NCBI GenBank assembly: GCA_011799875.1
Contig: CM022300.1
Span: 115,209,201-115,273,200 of the forward strand
Length of the DNA stretch: 64,000 nucleotides
Reading direction: 5' to 3'
From: Thinopyrum elongatum
Taxonomy: Eukaryota; Streptophyta; Magnoliopsida; Poales; Poaceae
Every line of letters starts with the position of its first letter. Within the stretch, counting starts at the first letter, position 1. The notes under the pieces were generated by a model that saw nothing but the letters and a program-made list of their open reading frames with translations, was not told the origin of the DNA and searched no databases. This document shows positions 47,835 to 57,716 of the stretch, in pieces. Position numbers and translations under genes: made by a program.

Positions 47835-48347
47835 ATGGAGGAGTACAATAAATATGTGAGGATCGCTGACGGCGACCCTGTGAAGCTAGCCAGGATGTTG
47901 GAGATACAGTCTTGGTTTGACAACCCGGAGCAATTAGCGGCGACGGCGAGAGCGATGGCCAAATATCTGGAACAGAGCGAAAAGGCGCTGATACCCCCAA
48001 AGGGAGTCGCGCGAGAGTACATAGAGCTGCTCCTCTGGGCCATGGAGCAAACAGATTCATCGAATCCGATCGTGAGGCAGCGGTGGTGGGAGTATCGATC
48101 CAAGATGGAGCATCCACCAGAGATTGAAGGATCGAGCATCTACATGGTCCCGTTTGTGATGGTGCCATGGCAGAGCGAGCCGGTGGAGTCTTCGTCGACC
48201 GTACCCAACTGCAAGAGGAGAAAAACAGTTGGCGCGACGACGCCTCCCCGCCATCCTCTCCCTCGCCGTTCACCTCGTCTCATGGGGTGGCTGTCTGCCC
48301 GCCGAGGAATAGGAGGGGACTACCCCCCCAACCCCCCAATAGTGTGA
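47835..48347 (+). CDS. Unknown protein, intact member of a head-to-head paralog pair (CACTA cargo)
   Basis: 170 residues from ATG 47835, chosen because similarity with the minus-strand paralog starts there (both have ATCGATGGA at the start). Two conserved blocks: DPVKLARMLEIQSWFDN...ARAMAKYLEQSE near 14-50, and YIELLLWAMEQTDS...VRQRWWEYRSKMEH near 60-95. Then a KRRKTVGAT basic motif and RRSPRL. Helical, charged, no membrane segment. Family not recognised. Survival of one copy and decay of the other is consistent with duplication before or after capture. Confidence 0.5.
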   Translation: MEEYNKYVRIADGDPVKLARMLEIQSWFDNPEQLAATARAMAKYLEQSEKALIPPKGVAREYIELLLWAMEQTDSSNPIVRQRWWEYRSKMEHPPEIEGSSIYMVPFVMVPWQSEPVESSSTVPNCKRRKTVGATTPPRHPLPRRSPRLMGWLSARRGIGGDYPPNPPIV

Positions 48348-50339
48348 GGAGGAGCTTAGGGTTGTCAGTATTTGCAGGTTGTGAATTGTGTTTTGTGTTG
48401 TGTATTTTGAGAGTACTTTCAGATATGAATGTCTTTTGAATTTCAGATTTGCAGTATTGAGCATATGAAGTATTTTTTGAATTCTAGAGATCTATTGTTA
48501 GCACTTTAAAAAATGTAGTTTCATATAAAAGTGCAGACAATGTGATTCTCAGAGAAGAAACTGCAAGTTTCAGTTTTAGATAAGAAACTGCAAGTTTCAG
48601 AGGCAGAGCATTTATATTAACACGCCGTTTTTCAAACAGGGATAACATCATGTTGGAAGTTTTATTCATGGTCAAAAATGGAACTACCAGCCAGTTAACA
48701 TCTTGCTGATCAACATTCATGCACAACACATATTCATATGATGCACAGCCAAAAAGATATGCTATTTTCAAAATGCCCACAATGTTGAGTGTGCAAAAGA
48801 CAGAGAAAACGAGGGACAAAGTTTTGGCAAGTGTTGGAGGTGGTGTGCGTAGATGACAATGGGGACTCACATGTGAGTAATGGCAGAGGCAAAAATTTGG
48901 GGATATTTTCACTGAATCAGGTGGAATCGAATCCGGGCGGAGCAACTATTGGGGAGTGGAACTTGGCCACTGCGCTACTTTAGTACTTTCGATAGAAAAT
49001 AGGCACGGACACTACAACTACTGTAGCACGTCTTCCCCAGCTCCGGTGCGTTCTCGTCCGGGGCCTGGACGTCAGCTGGGTTGTGGGCTGCCCGGTCTAG
49101 ACTTTCTTTTTTAACATGCGCAGCCCACGACATGTCGGTTTGTATTTTTTTGAGGGCCGTCATGTATCGACCGGCCTATGGGCCTCCCATCCTAGGTTTT
49201 ATTTTTTCTTAAACATCCGTAGCCCAACTTATGTATTTTTTTGAAGAAAACGCAGAGGTCTGTTCTATTTTTCTATATAAGAATAGAAATGCCAGGTCCA
49301 ACTTATGTTTCCCTTCTAACTATATTATATATATTTATATTATTTTATATGTTATTATATATTATTTTTATTATCATCATATATTGAACAGATACTTACA
49401 TATATAAGAAAAAATATCCCATGTCTTATAAAAATATTTTTTTTAATAACATCCTTTTTTTTACTTTAAGGCAACGAAAATCCTGGTGATTGTGTACAAA
49501 AGCTTTAAGATTTAAGGACCAACGTAATAATAAAGCGCTTACTATTTAAATATATTTATAACAAAATGCTCAGCCCCTGTTTATTTTTTGATAACATTGT
49601 TGCGCCCAACCCAACATTATAATTAGAATTAGTCCAGAAAAATCGTGTATTTCGAGAAAGTGCAAATTGACTGTAATTTGTCAGAAAAAATACATGGGCC
49701 GCGTGGACGCTACATTATTTGTTCACCCAGCCCAGCAAATTCGTGTATTTTAAGAAAATGCAAACGGGCTGTAGTTTTTTAAAAAAATGGACCGCATATA
49801 CGCTACATTATTTGTTCACCCAGCCCAACAAATGGACTGTAAATTCAAAAAAAAGGTTGAATATGTGCACATTTTTGGAGGCTGAAATGTGGGCCAATAG
49901 ATCGAAGCCAACGCAAGGCGTTGTCAACTTAGTCAATAAATGATTCTGACATCCATAGCCGTTGGATTTACATCCAACGGCCGGCATCCATCTTCAATCT
50001 CTCGTCTTCTTCCTCCAGCGCCGCCGGGACCACCTGCTCCCGCCTCCGGCTGCTAGCAGCTCTGCTTAGCACGCTTCGCTGTGAAGCGCTATCCCACCGC
50101 AGGCCATGCCATTCCTTCACACCTCATGTTATTCTCCGCCGACTGCAGAACCACACCGCACCAGAACCAGTTAACCATCGTACATCTCTCCTTCTGCGAC
50201 TCCACTGTCGCGTCTTCCCATCTCCGGCTCGTTGCCATCCAGGGCCTCGCCGTCGTCCACCGCCTTGGTGCGCTCGGCGCGACATGGTCAGCGTGGTCAA
50301 CAAGCGAGAGTCATCGGAAAAGGACTGTACGTGGATACG
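48348..50339. other. CACTA right interior without a supported gene
   Basis: AT-rich, with a (TA)n-type stretch near 49320-49380. A direct repeat of about 45-50 bases (core GCTACATTATTTGTTCACCCAGCCCA, in two parts: GCTACATTATTTG and TTCACCCAGCCCA) occurs at about 49697 and 49800. 49963-50040 is GC-rich and promoter-like (GCCGTTGGATTTACATCCAACGGC is a palindrome-like segment). Frames at 50081-50407 and 50124-50378 overlap on opposite strands; neither is supported. Confidence 0.4.
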
Positions 50340-50645
50340 CTGACAGTGGGCATGCACCAGGTCTATGGACGCACGCATGCAACCGCCTCCTTATTACGCG
50401 AAAATAAAATTATTCCTCCCCCTGAAAGCTGGGACCCACCACGTATATCTTCGCATGGAAGGAAGTGCCTCCTTATTCCTGCCCCTGACACCTGGGACCC
50501 ACCAACAACATCTTTGCACGCGGAAGTGCCTCCTTATTACGAGCAAAAAAAAAAGATTCCGCCCTTGACAGCTGGGACCCGTCAGCTAAATATTCGCACG
50601 CAAGGAAGTGCCTCCTTGTCATTCCTGACAGCTGGGACCCACCCG
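50340..50645 (+). repeat. CACTA right subterminal array I (60-80-bp units)
   Basis: Five units starting CTGACAGCTGGGACCCACC-like at 50340, 50422, 50485, 50565 and 50625, each followed by a GGAAGTGCCTCCTTATT-like block. Spacing varies between 60 and 82. Confidence 0.7.
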
Positions 50646-51076
50646 GTCGAAGCATACGCAGCATTATCTGTTTGGTCGTGAACGTATACGTACATAGCGG
50701 TCGATCGGTCTCTCTGCAGCGATGAACCGTGGCCGAGTAAGGAGCGGCACGTGTCGTAGTAGAGGCGCAGACATAGCATGTCACGCAATCTCGTCTATAT
50801 ATATCATGTACATGTACGTACAGCCACGCTGCAAGAAAGTAAATATGGCTACATACGTACATACAGGCGGGGTCTCTAACGCGTACAGCGACGGCGTCCT
50901 ATTCATCGGCAGCCAACTGGCTGGGTCGGAACGGAAGAAACAACATCGTGTTCATCGGGAGGCAACGAAATGCGTCGTGTTCATCGGGAGCCAACCGGCT
51001 TGGACGGAACAGCCGAAACAAGGTCTGTCGTACCGCAAAACAGAGGAAACAGACTTCTGTTCGAGTGCCTACGGTC

Positions 51077-51366
51077 GAAACGGGGTCTTGTTGATCGGGA
51101 GGGGTGTGGCGTACCGTAGAACGGAGGAAACGAACTTGTGTTCGAGCTTCTACGGTTGAAACGGGGTGCTGTTGATCGGGAGGGGTGTGGCGTACCGTAA
51201 AACGGAGGAAATGGACTTGTGTTCGAGCTCCTACGGTCGAAACGGGGTGCTGTTGATCGCGAGGGGTGTGGCATACCGCAAAACGGAGGAAACGGACTTG
51301 TGTTGGAGCGCTTACGGTCGAAACGGGGTCTTGTTCATCGGGAGGGGTGTGGCGTACCGCAAAACG
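51077..51366. repeat. CACTA right subterminal array II (81-bp units)
   Basis: Three full units and one partial, starting GAAACGGGGT at 51077, 51158, 51239 and 51320, exactly 81 bases apart and about 90% alike. 81 is 27 codons, and the array is open on both strands. Upstream, degraded half-units reach back to about 50890. Confidence 0.9.
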
Positions 51367-51379
51367 AGACTCCACAGGC

Positions 51380-51800
51380 TACTGTTCATCCATCGTCTAG
51401 TGCCTTGCTCCAGCCTCAACAGGGCTACTGTTCATCCACCGTCGACTCCTTCCAGCCTCCACCTGCTACTGTTCATCCACCGCCGATTTCCTCCAGCCTC
51501 CACCAGTCACTGTTCATCCATGGGCTACTGTTCATCCAGCCTCCACCGGCTACTGTTCAACCAGCCCTCCACGGGGTCCTGTTCATCCAGCCTCCACCGG
51601 CTACTGTTCAACCAGCCCTCCACGGGGTCATGTTCATCCACCCCCAACCGGCTCGGGTGTGGCGGCCTCCTCGATCGACCGGGGTTCTGTTCATCCAGCG
51701 GCAACGGCCTACTACTACCACGGGGTCCTGTTCATCCAAACCCCACCGGGAACTGTTCATCCAACCCAACAACAGTCACTGTTCATCAAGAGGCAGGTTC
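51380..51800 (+). repeat. CACTA right subterminal array III (CTGTTCATCC words)
   Basis: About fifteen copies of (C/A)(T/A)CTGTTCATCCA(C/G)CC-like words 20-45 bases apart. It is open in two frames by chance; not a gene. Confidence 0.8.
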
Positions 51801-51829
51801 GATCGGCTTCAGTTAGCAGCAGTAGCGAC

Positions 51830-51960
51830 GGAATCGCTCGGGTTCAGTTAACAGCCAAGAGATCGATCGCTCGGGTTCAGTAACGTAGCTAGTGCAATCG
51901 CTCGGGTTCAGTAAGCGAACGCCTCGCACGCTCGGGTTCAGTTAGAGCCCAATGCCTCGC
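51830..51960 (+). repeat. CACTA right subterminal array IV (GCTCGGGTTCAGTTA)
   Basis: Five copies of GCTCGGGTTCAGT(T)A at intervals of 20-35 bases, next to the terminal block. Confidence 0.8.
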
Positions 51961-52272
51961 ACACATGCGTGTACGTGTACGAGAGAAACGCACAAACCTC
52001 CGTGCATCGCTCGGCCCCGACCACCCATCGTAACCGGGAACTCCTCGAAATTTTCCTCGCCCTCGCTTCTACCATGATTTTTTCCATCATGGACGGCCCA
52101 AAGAATGTCATGCAGGTGCGTCCGGCCCGCCCAGGATGAAAAGCCCATTTTCTGTCATGATTTTTTGTCATAGAAGTAGGAGCCCACCACATCTATGATG
52201 ATACGTGGTTTTGTCACAATTATCGTCATAGAAGTGTCATAAGCATGACAAAAAAAATTTGTTCGGCCCAAA

Positions 52273-52302
52273 ATGTCACGGATGTGTCTTTTTTTTATAG
52301 TG
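52273..52302 (-). repeat. CACTA right terminal inverted repeat
   Basis: Reverse complement starts CACTATAAAAAAAAGACAC and then CCGTGA, matching the left end with a few changes. Followed by the TTG target duplication. Confidence 0.85.
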
Positions 52303-55300
52303 TTGACACCCTCGATGCCGATGATGTGCTTCTTCTTCACAAGCGTGTGCAAGTTCCTCATGCCAGTATGACCTAGTCGTCGATGCCATAGCCAGCCTTC
52401 TGAAGCTTTTGCAAGTAGACATGTGGTAGGCTGTGGTCCTGCAGAGAAATCAACAATATACAAGTCTCCTCTCCTGAAGCCTTTGAAGACTTTGGATTTG
52501 TCAGATTCCATGAGTACTATGCAACGATATTTGCCAAAGATGACAACCATATCAAGATCACAAAGCATTTGCCAACGATATTTGAGTCCATGAGTAAGTT
52601 CTTGTCACCGGTCATGTGATTTGTACATCCATTGTCGAGGACCCACTCAGTAGCTTTGAGAGATTCATCCTGCAGATGAATTAGTGCATCTTACGAACTC
52701 ATATACTTCATAGCAAAGAATATGACATCAAATTCATCAGATAGAATTTCATCAAGTAGTGCAATAGATACAACAGTATAAGGACGTGAGAAATGAATAA
52801 TTCATTTCTTCATGATTAGCTTGCGTCCGTTCAAGCACTCTCAGGTCTCCAGCAAATTCTTCAGACATTCAAGTTCGTCTGGAGACCTGTCCCTGCATAA
52901 GAGATTAGTTCTTTTTCTTCACCACCCACATCTGGAGGGGTGGCAAAGAGTTCATCATTCTGCAAGCTCCATATGAGAAAGGTGGCATTGGAGCCAGTGC
53001 ACTTCGTTTCACAGAAGAGGGGTTAGAGTATGCATATGAATAAGCAGAGAAATTCTTCGAGGACTTATGAACATAATGATTTGAAGAATAATGCACATAT
53101 TCATGACCCTTAGATTTTCCCTGCGAAACAGATGCATTAGCACGATGATGATCATATGAGGAATTTGATCCATATGAGGACTTGGATCCGTACGAGGACT
53201 TGGATCCGTACGAGGAATTTGATCCATGTGAGGACTTTGGTCCATATGAAGAATTTGATCTGGGGTTCCTATTCTTCACATGTGGTGTCATGAGGACATT
53301 CACCTGACGTCCTTCAAGGCACCTTTTGGGAACCCAGATTTTCTTCATAGGTGGACCGTTCCTGCAATTAGTTCCAACATATCTGGTAAATACTTCACCA
53401 TTCTGATTTTTGAATAGTTTATAGTTGGAGTCAAATGACTCATCAGATGAACATGAAGATTCACAGGTAAAGCCAGATAAAGTAGATGGATTTACAGGAG
53501 GTCCTTTTGCCGCAACCCATGAGGTTTTAGGATACTGCTCAGGTTTCCAGTAGGAACCATCAGCATTGAGTTTCCTCTCAAATGCAATACCCTCTTTCCT
53601 AGGGTTCCTGTTGAGGATCTGCTTTTTAAGCAGATCACAAAGAGCCTGATGCCCTTTGAGGCTTTTGTACATGCCTGTCACATACAGTTCCTTCAACCCT
53701 GCATTTTCGTCAGTGATACTAGTGGTATCCTCAGATTTGGAATTTGTGACCACAGAAATAGTTGAAGAAGTTGCAACAATAGAAGCATTTGAACTTTCAG
53801 GTGAAGAATTAGCAGATTCACATTCGATGCATTTCAAACATGGTGGAATGAATTCTTCCTAAGCGGAACTGATATGTTGAGCAAGCAAAGAATCATTTTT
53901 CCTTTGAAGATCATCATGACTCACCCTTAGTTTCTCAAGATCTTGCTTTCTTTGAAGAAATTCATAAGAAAGCTTCTCATGATCGGCTAAGAGTGTTTCA
54001 TGACGACCTTGAAGGTTATCAAACTTAGACTGAAGACGTTTAAGATCATCAGTCAGGGTTTGAGTTCGATCCACTTCCTCACCCAACAGGTCATCGCTTT
54101 TGTCTAGAAAATTCTGAACCCTTTCCAAAGCTTTTTGTTGTTTAGTGGCAATATTAGCAAGCTTGGAATAGCTAGGTTTGAGATTTTCATCAGATTCATC
54201 TTCACTAGATTCAGAGGAGGGATATTCGAGTACCTTGGCACCTTTTGCCATGAGGCATGGTGCTGAAGAAGAAGAATCAGGTTCGAAAGTCATCGTTTTG
54301 AGGGACTCCTTGAACTCGAGGAACCAGGGGTCCTGTAAGTGCATTAGTGCCCCTTAGTGATTTTGGTGTATTGAAGACTTATAGGTTAAGGGACTAATGT
54401 GTTTGTGAGTGTACACAGGTTCTATAAGTCAATGAGAAGTTTGATATTTACGAAGAAAGTCGACCCCTAAAAATGAATGTCTTCAGTTGAAGACTTTGGT
54501 TTTCTTGAAGACTTTGAAAATGAGGAAATTGGTGTGACCTTGAAGACTTGATATTGATGCGAGGATTATGAAGCGTGAAGACTTTTGTTTTCATAGTTTT
54601 GTTTTCCCTTTCTTGAGTCATAGGAAACACCGTACTGTTAAAGGGGGTCGAGGTAAAACTAAGGAAAAGTTTCCAAGTGATGCTCAACTCAAATCCTACA
54701 CCTACCAATCCTTTCGAGTGAAGCCATTGGAAATCTCATACAGTTCAGTCAAGTTCTTCAGTGACAGAGACGAAGTTCTTCTGTTCTCTGAGGAATTTGT
54801 TCTGACTGAGGAGTTAGGAATTCGCCAGTGCGGATTGCCTACAAGTGAGGAACATGATAGCCCTGAGGAATTTGAGAGGTCAAATTTCCGACCGTTGCTG
54901 TGCTATGCGCCAGCTGTCCAAAATATCTTATCCACCTAACGGTCATATCATTGAAGGGCATTTATGTCTTATCATGTCGGGCTACTCCCCGGCTATAAAT
55001 AGCTGCCCCCTACAACCACTAGCTGGTTGGCTGCTCCGAGAGAAACTGACACTTGTCATTTAGAGCATCCCATCCTCCGAGGACTTTGAGCGAAAATCAT
55101 CAAGTGAGGAAAAAACCCAAACCCAACACCTAAAACCCAAAGTGATTGAGCATCACTGAAGAAATTGTTCCTGTGTGGAACCGACACTTGTTACCTTTGA
55201 GGACTGTGCATCCTCCAGACGGTTAGGCGTCATGGTCTAGAGCATCCAAGAGGAATTGTGGATTGCCGAGTGACCAAGTGTGTGAAGGTTTGGAAGTCAC

Positions 55301-56156
55301 CTGTGAAGACTTACCACGAGTGATTGGGCGAGGTCTGTGTGACCTTAGCTCAAGGAGAATACGGTGAGGACTGTGTGTCCGGGACTGTGTGTCCTCAGGT
55401 TTAAATACCTAGCCGCTCCAACCAGACGTACAACTGTCACAGCAGTTGGAACTGGTCTACCAAATCACTGTCTTCACCAAGATACTGGTTCTATTTCCTC
55501 AACCCTTTCATTTCCTCGCATACTTGCTATGTACTTGATCGTTACTGTTTGAAGACTTTGACTGAAGACTTTCTCAATTTTCTCATTCCTATTTCTTCAG
55601 TCACTTTGTCTTCAGCCTGCTTATCATGTTTACACGCTACCTGTGCTCTGTTTTGTTTCATTTCATCATGATGACTATGCTACTGCTTTGTTATCCATGT
55701 ACCTGAGTACTTATTCCGCTGCTTGTAGTTCGTTGCTTAGGAAATTCCTCAAGTAGTATTTCTTCAGCGACGAATTCATAAAAATCGCCTATTCACCCCC
55801 CCTCTAGTCGATATAACGCACTTTCAGGTCCTGACAGGTTCGATGACCTTCATAGACATCAGAGATCCGGTCCCATATAAGCTTCGCATTGCAAAGATGC
55901 ATAATGCGTCCGAACTCATCTTTGGATAGGCTGGAGCAGATGATATCCCTCGCCACAGTATCCAACCGAGTATACTTGCGAATGTCATCAGAATGGCCAT
56001 CTTGCATAGATCGGTAAGACCAATCTCAGTGACGGCCCACAGCTCACTGTTCATCGCCATGAGCCGTTTCCTCATCATGGCCTTCCACTTGGGATAATCA
56101 TGACCATCAAAGATGGGGCATGCATCAGACACTTTCTTCATACCTGCGGTCGACAT
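52303..56156 (-). pseudogene. Sirevirus gag and gag-pre-integrase region, split by a solo LTR
   Basis: Start MSTAGMKKVSDACPIFDGHDYPKW at 56156, the gag N-terminus; it runs to the solo LTR at 55826 (with an internal frameshift, open again in 55804..56007) and continues in frame at 54328. Then a coiled-coil gag segment (54290-53860), one stop near 53857, a C-x-x-C motif, and an S-, Y- and N-rich part to 52905. Several stops follow, then the gag-pre-integrase block (HRRLGHTGMRNLHTLV) up to 52303, where the CACTA interrupts codon continuity. Confidence 0.85.
54334..55826 (+). repeat. Solo LTR of the same Sirevirus family (1,493 bp)
   Basis: Starts TGTAAGTGCATTAG and ends CGCACTTTCA, flanked by GGTCC at 54329-54333 and 55827-55831. 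It has the same length as, and strong similarity to, the 5' LTR at 56224-57716, but in opposite orientation. The gag frame continues across it. A TATA box (GGCTATAAATAGC) lies near 54991. A full element inserted here and was later reduced by recombination between its LTRs. Confidence 0.93.
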
Positions 56157-56209
56157 AACTAAAACTCCAGGTGGTTAAACCAAAATCACACAGAACAAAG
56201 GAGTACCTG

Positions 56210-56221
56210 GCTCTGATACCA
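56210..56221 (-). other. Primer binding site of the Sirevirus
   Basis: The minus strand reads TGGTATCAGAGC two bases after the 5' LTR; this is the initiator methionine tRNA primer site of copia elements. Confidence 0.85.
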
Positions 56222-56223
56222 AT

Positions 56224-57716
56224 TGAAAGTGTGTTATATCGACTAGAGGGGGGGTGAATAGGCGATTTTTACAAATTCGTCACTGAGGAAATACTACCTG
56301 AGGAATTTGCTAAGTGAAGAAATGCAAGCAGCGGATAAAGTACTCAGGTGCATGCATAACAAGACAGTAGCATACTCATCATGATGAAATAAAACATACA
56401 CAGAGCACAGATAGCGTGTAAACAAGATAAGCAGGCAGAAGACAAGGTGACTGAAGAAATAGGATTGAGGAAATTGAAAAAGTCTTCAGTCAAAGTCTTC
56501 AAACAGTAACAATCAATTTCATCAACAAGTAGACAAGGAAATGAAAGGGTTGAGGAAATAGAACCAGTAGCTCGGTGAAGACAATGATTTGGTAGACCAG
56601 TTCCAACTGCTGTGACAGTTGTACGTCTGGTTGGAGCGGCTTGGTATTAAAACCAAAGGACACACAGTCCCAGGACACACAGTCCTTACCGTATTCTCCT
56701 TGAGCTAAGGTCACACAGACCTCGCCCAATCACTCGTGGTAAGTCTTCAAGGTGACTTCCAAACCTTCACAGACTTGGTCCCTCGGTGATCCACAATTCC
56801 TCTTGGATGCTCTAGACCATGACGCCTTACCGTCTGGAAGATGCACAGTCTTCAAAGGTAACAAGCGTCGGTTCTACACAGGAACAATCTCTTCAGTGAT
56901 GCTCAATCACTTTGGGTCGTAGGTGTTGGGGTTTTGGGTTTTTCCTCACTGATGATTTTCTCTCAAAGTCCTCGGAGGATGGGATGCTCTAAATGACAAG
57001 TGTCAGTTTCTCTCGGAGCAACCAACCAGCTAGTGGTTGAGGAGGCGGCTATTTACAGCCGGGGAGCAGCCCGACATGATAAGACATAAATGCCCCTAAT
57101 GATATGACCGTTATGTGGATAAGATATTTGGGACAGCTGGCGTGAAGCACAGCAACGGTCGGAAATTTGAGCTCTCAAATTCCTCAGGGCTATCATGTTC
57201 CTCACTGTAGGCAATTCGCACTGGCGAATTCCTAACTCCTCAGTCAGAACAAATCCCTTAGAGATTAGAAGAACTTCGTCTCTGTCACTGAAGAAATTGA
57301 CTGATCTGCAAGAGATTTCCAAAGGCTTCACTCGAAGGATTGGGTATGTGTAGGCTTTGAGATGAGCATCACTTGAAATTTTTTCCTTAGTATTACCTCG
57401 ACCCTCTTTAACAGTACGGTGTTTCCTATGACTCAAGAAAGGAAAATGAAACTACGAAAACAAAAGTCTTCACGCTTCATAGTCCTCGCATCAATATCAA
57501 TATCTTCAAGGTCACACCAATTTCCTCATTTTCAAAGTCTTCAAGAAAACCAAAGTCTTCAGATGAAGACATTCATTTTTAGGGGTCAACTTTCATCGGA
57601 TATATCAAACTCCTCAGAGACTTATAAGACCTGTGTACACTCACAAACACATTAGTCCCTTAACCTATAAGTCTTCGATACACCAAAATCATTAAGGAAC
57701 ACTAGATGCACTTACA
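56224..57716 (-). repeat. 5' LTR of the Sirevirus (1,493 bp)
   Basis: The minus strand starts TGTAAGTGCATCTAG at 57716 and ends ACACACTTTCA at 56224. The bases beyond (57717-57721, agaag) would be the target duplication, whose partner is outside the window. Short frames inside (for example 57053..57436) are not genes. Confidence 0.9.

Larger units (their letters stand above)
16853..52302. mobile_element. Giant CACTA (En/Spm-type) transposon with internal insertions and gene cargo
   Basis: Left end CACTACAAAA..., right end ...TTTTATAGTG (reverse complement CACTATAAAA). The element is flanked by direct TTG at 16850-16852 and 52303-52305, the 3-bp duplication of this superfamily. The Sirevirus frame reads through exactly when the element and one TTG are removed, so everything between is one insertion. 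Total 35,450 bp, about 25.0 kb without the nested gypsy. It contains subterminal repeats at both ends, a decayed TNPA-like gene near the left end, no recognisable DDE transposase, and gene-like cargo at 38.4-48.4 kb. It therefore looks non-autonomous. The exact wheat CACTA family (Caspar/Jorge-like?) is not certain. Confidence 0.9.
9225..57716 (-). mobile_element. Sirevirus-type copia retrotransposon, interrupted by three insertions
   Basis: Minus-strand order, reading from the right: 5' LTR 56224-57716, primer binding site, gag start at 56156, gag-pre-integrase, integrase, RT, RNase H (to 14199), then a long env-like frame (12912-9232). The extra frame after pol and the RT/RNase H sequence type are those of the Sirevirus (Maximus) lineage. 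Insertions: solo LTR 54334-55826, CACTA 16853-52302, and the Angela/Tekay complex left of 9225. In the first two cases removing the insert plus one target duplication restores the reading frame across the join. The 3' LTR is beyond the left edge. Confidence 0.88.

Noticed and set aside
50722..51851. Apparent repeat proteins on both strands (including 216 and 210 residues)
   Set aside because: They arise from the 81-bp and CTGTTCATCC arrays in the CACTA end. Several frames are open at once, so no single one is supported as a gene.
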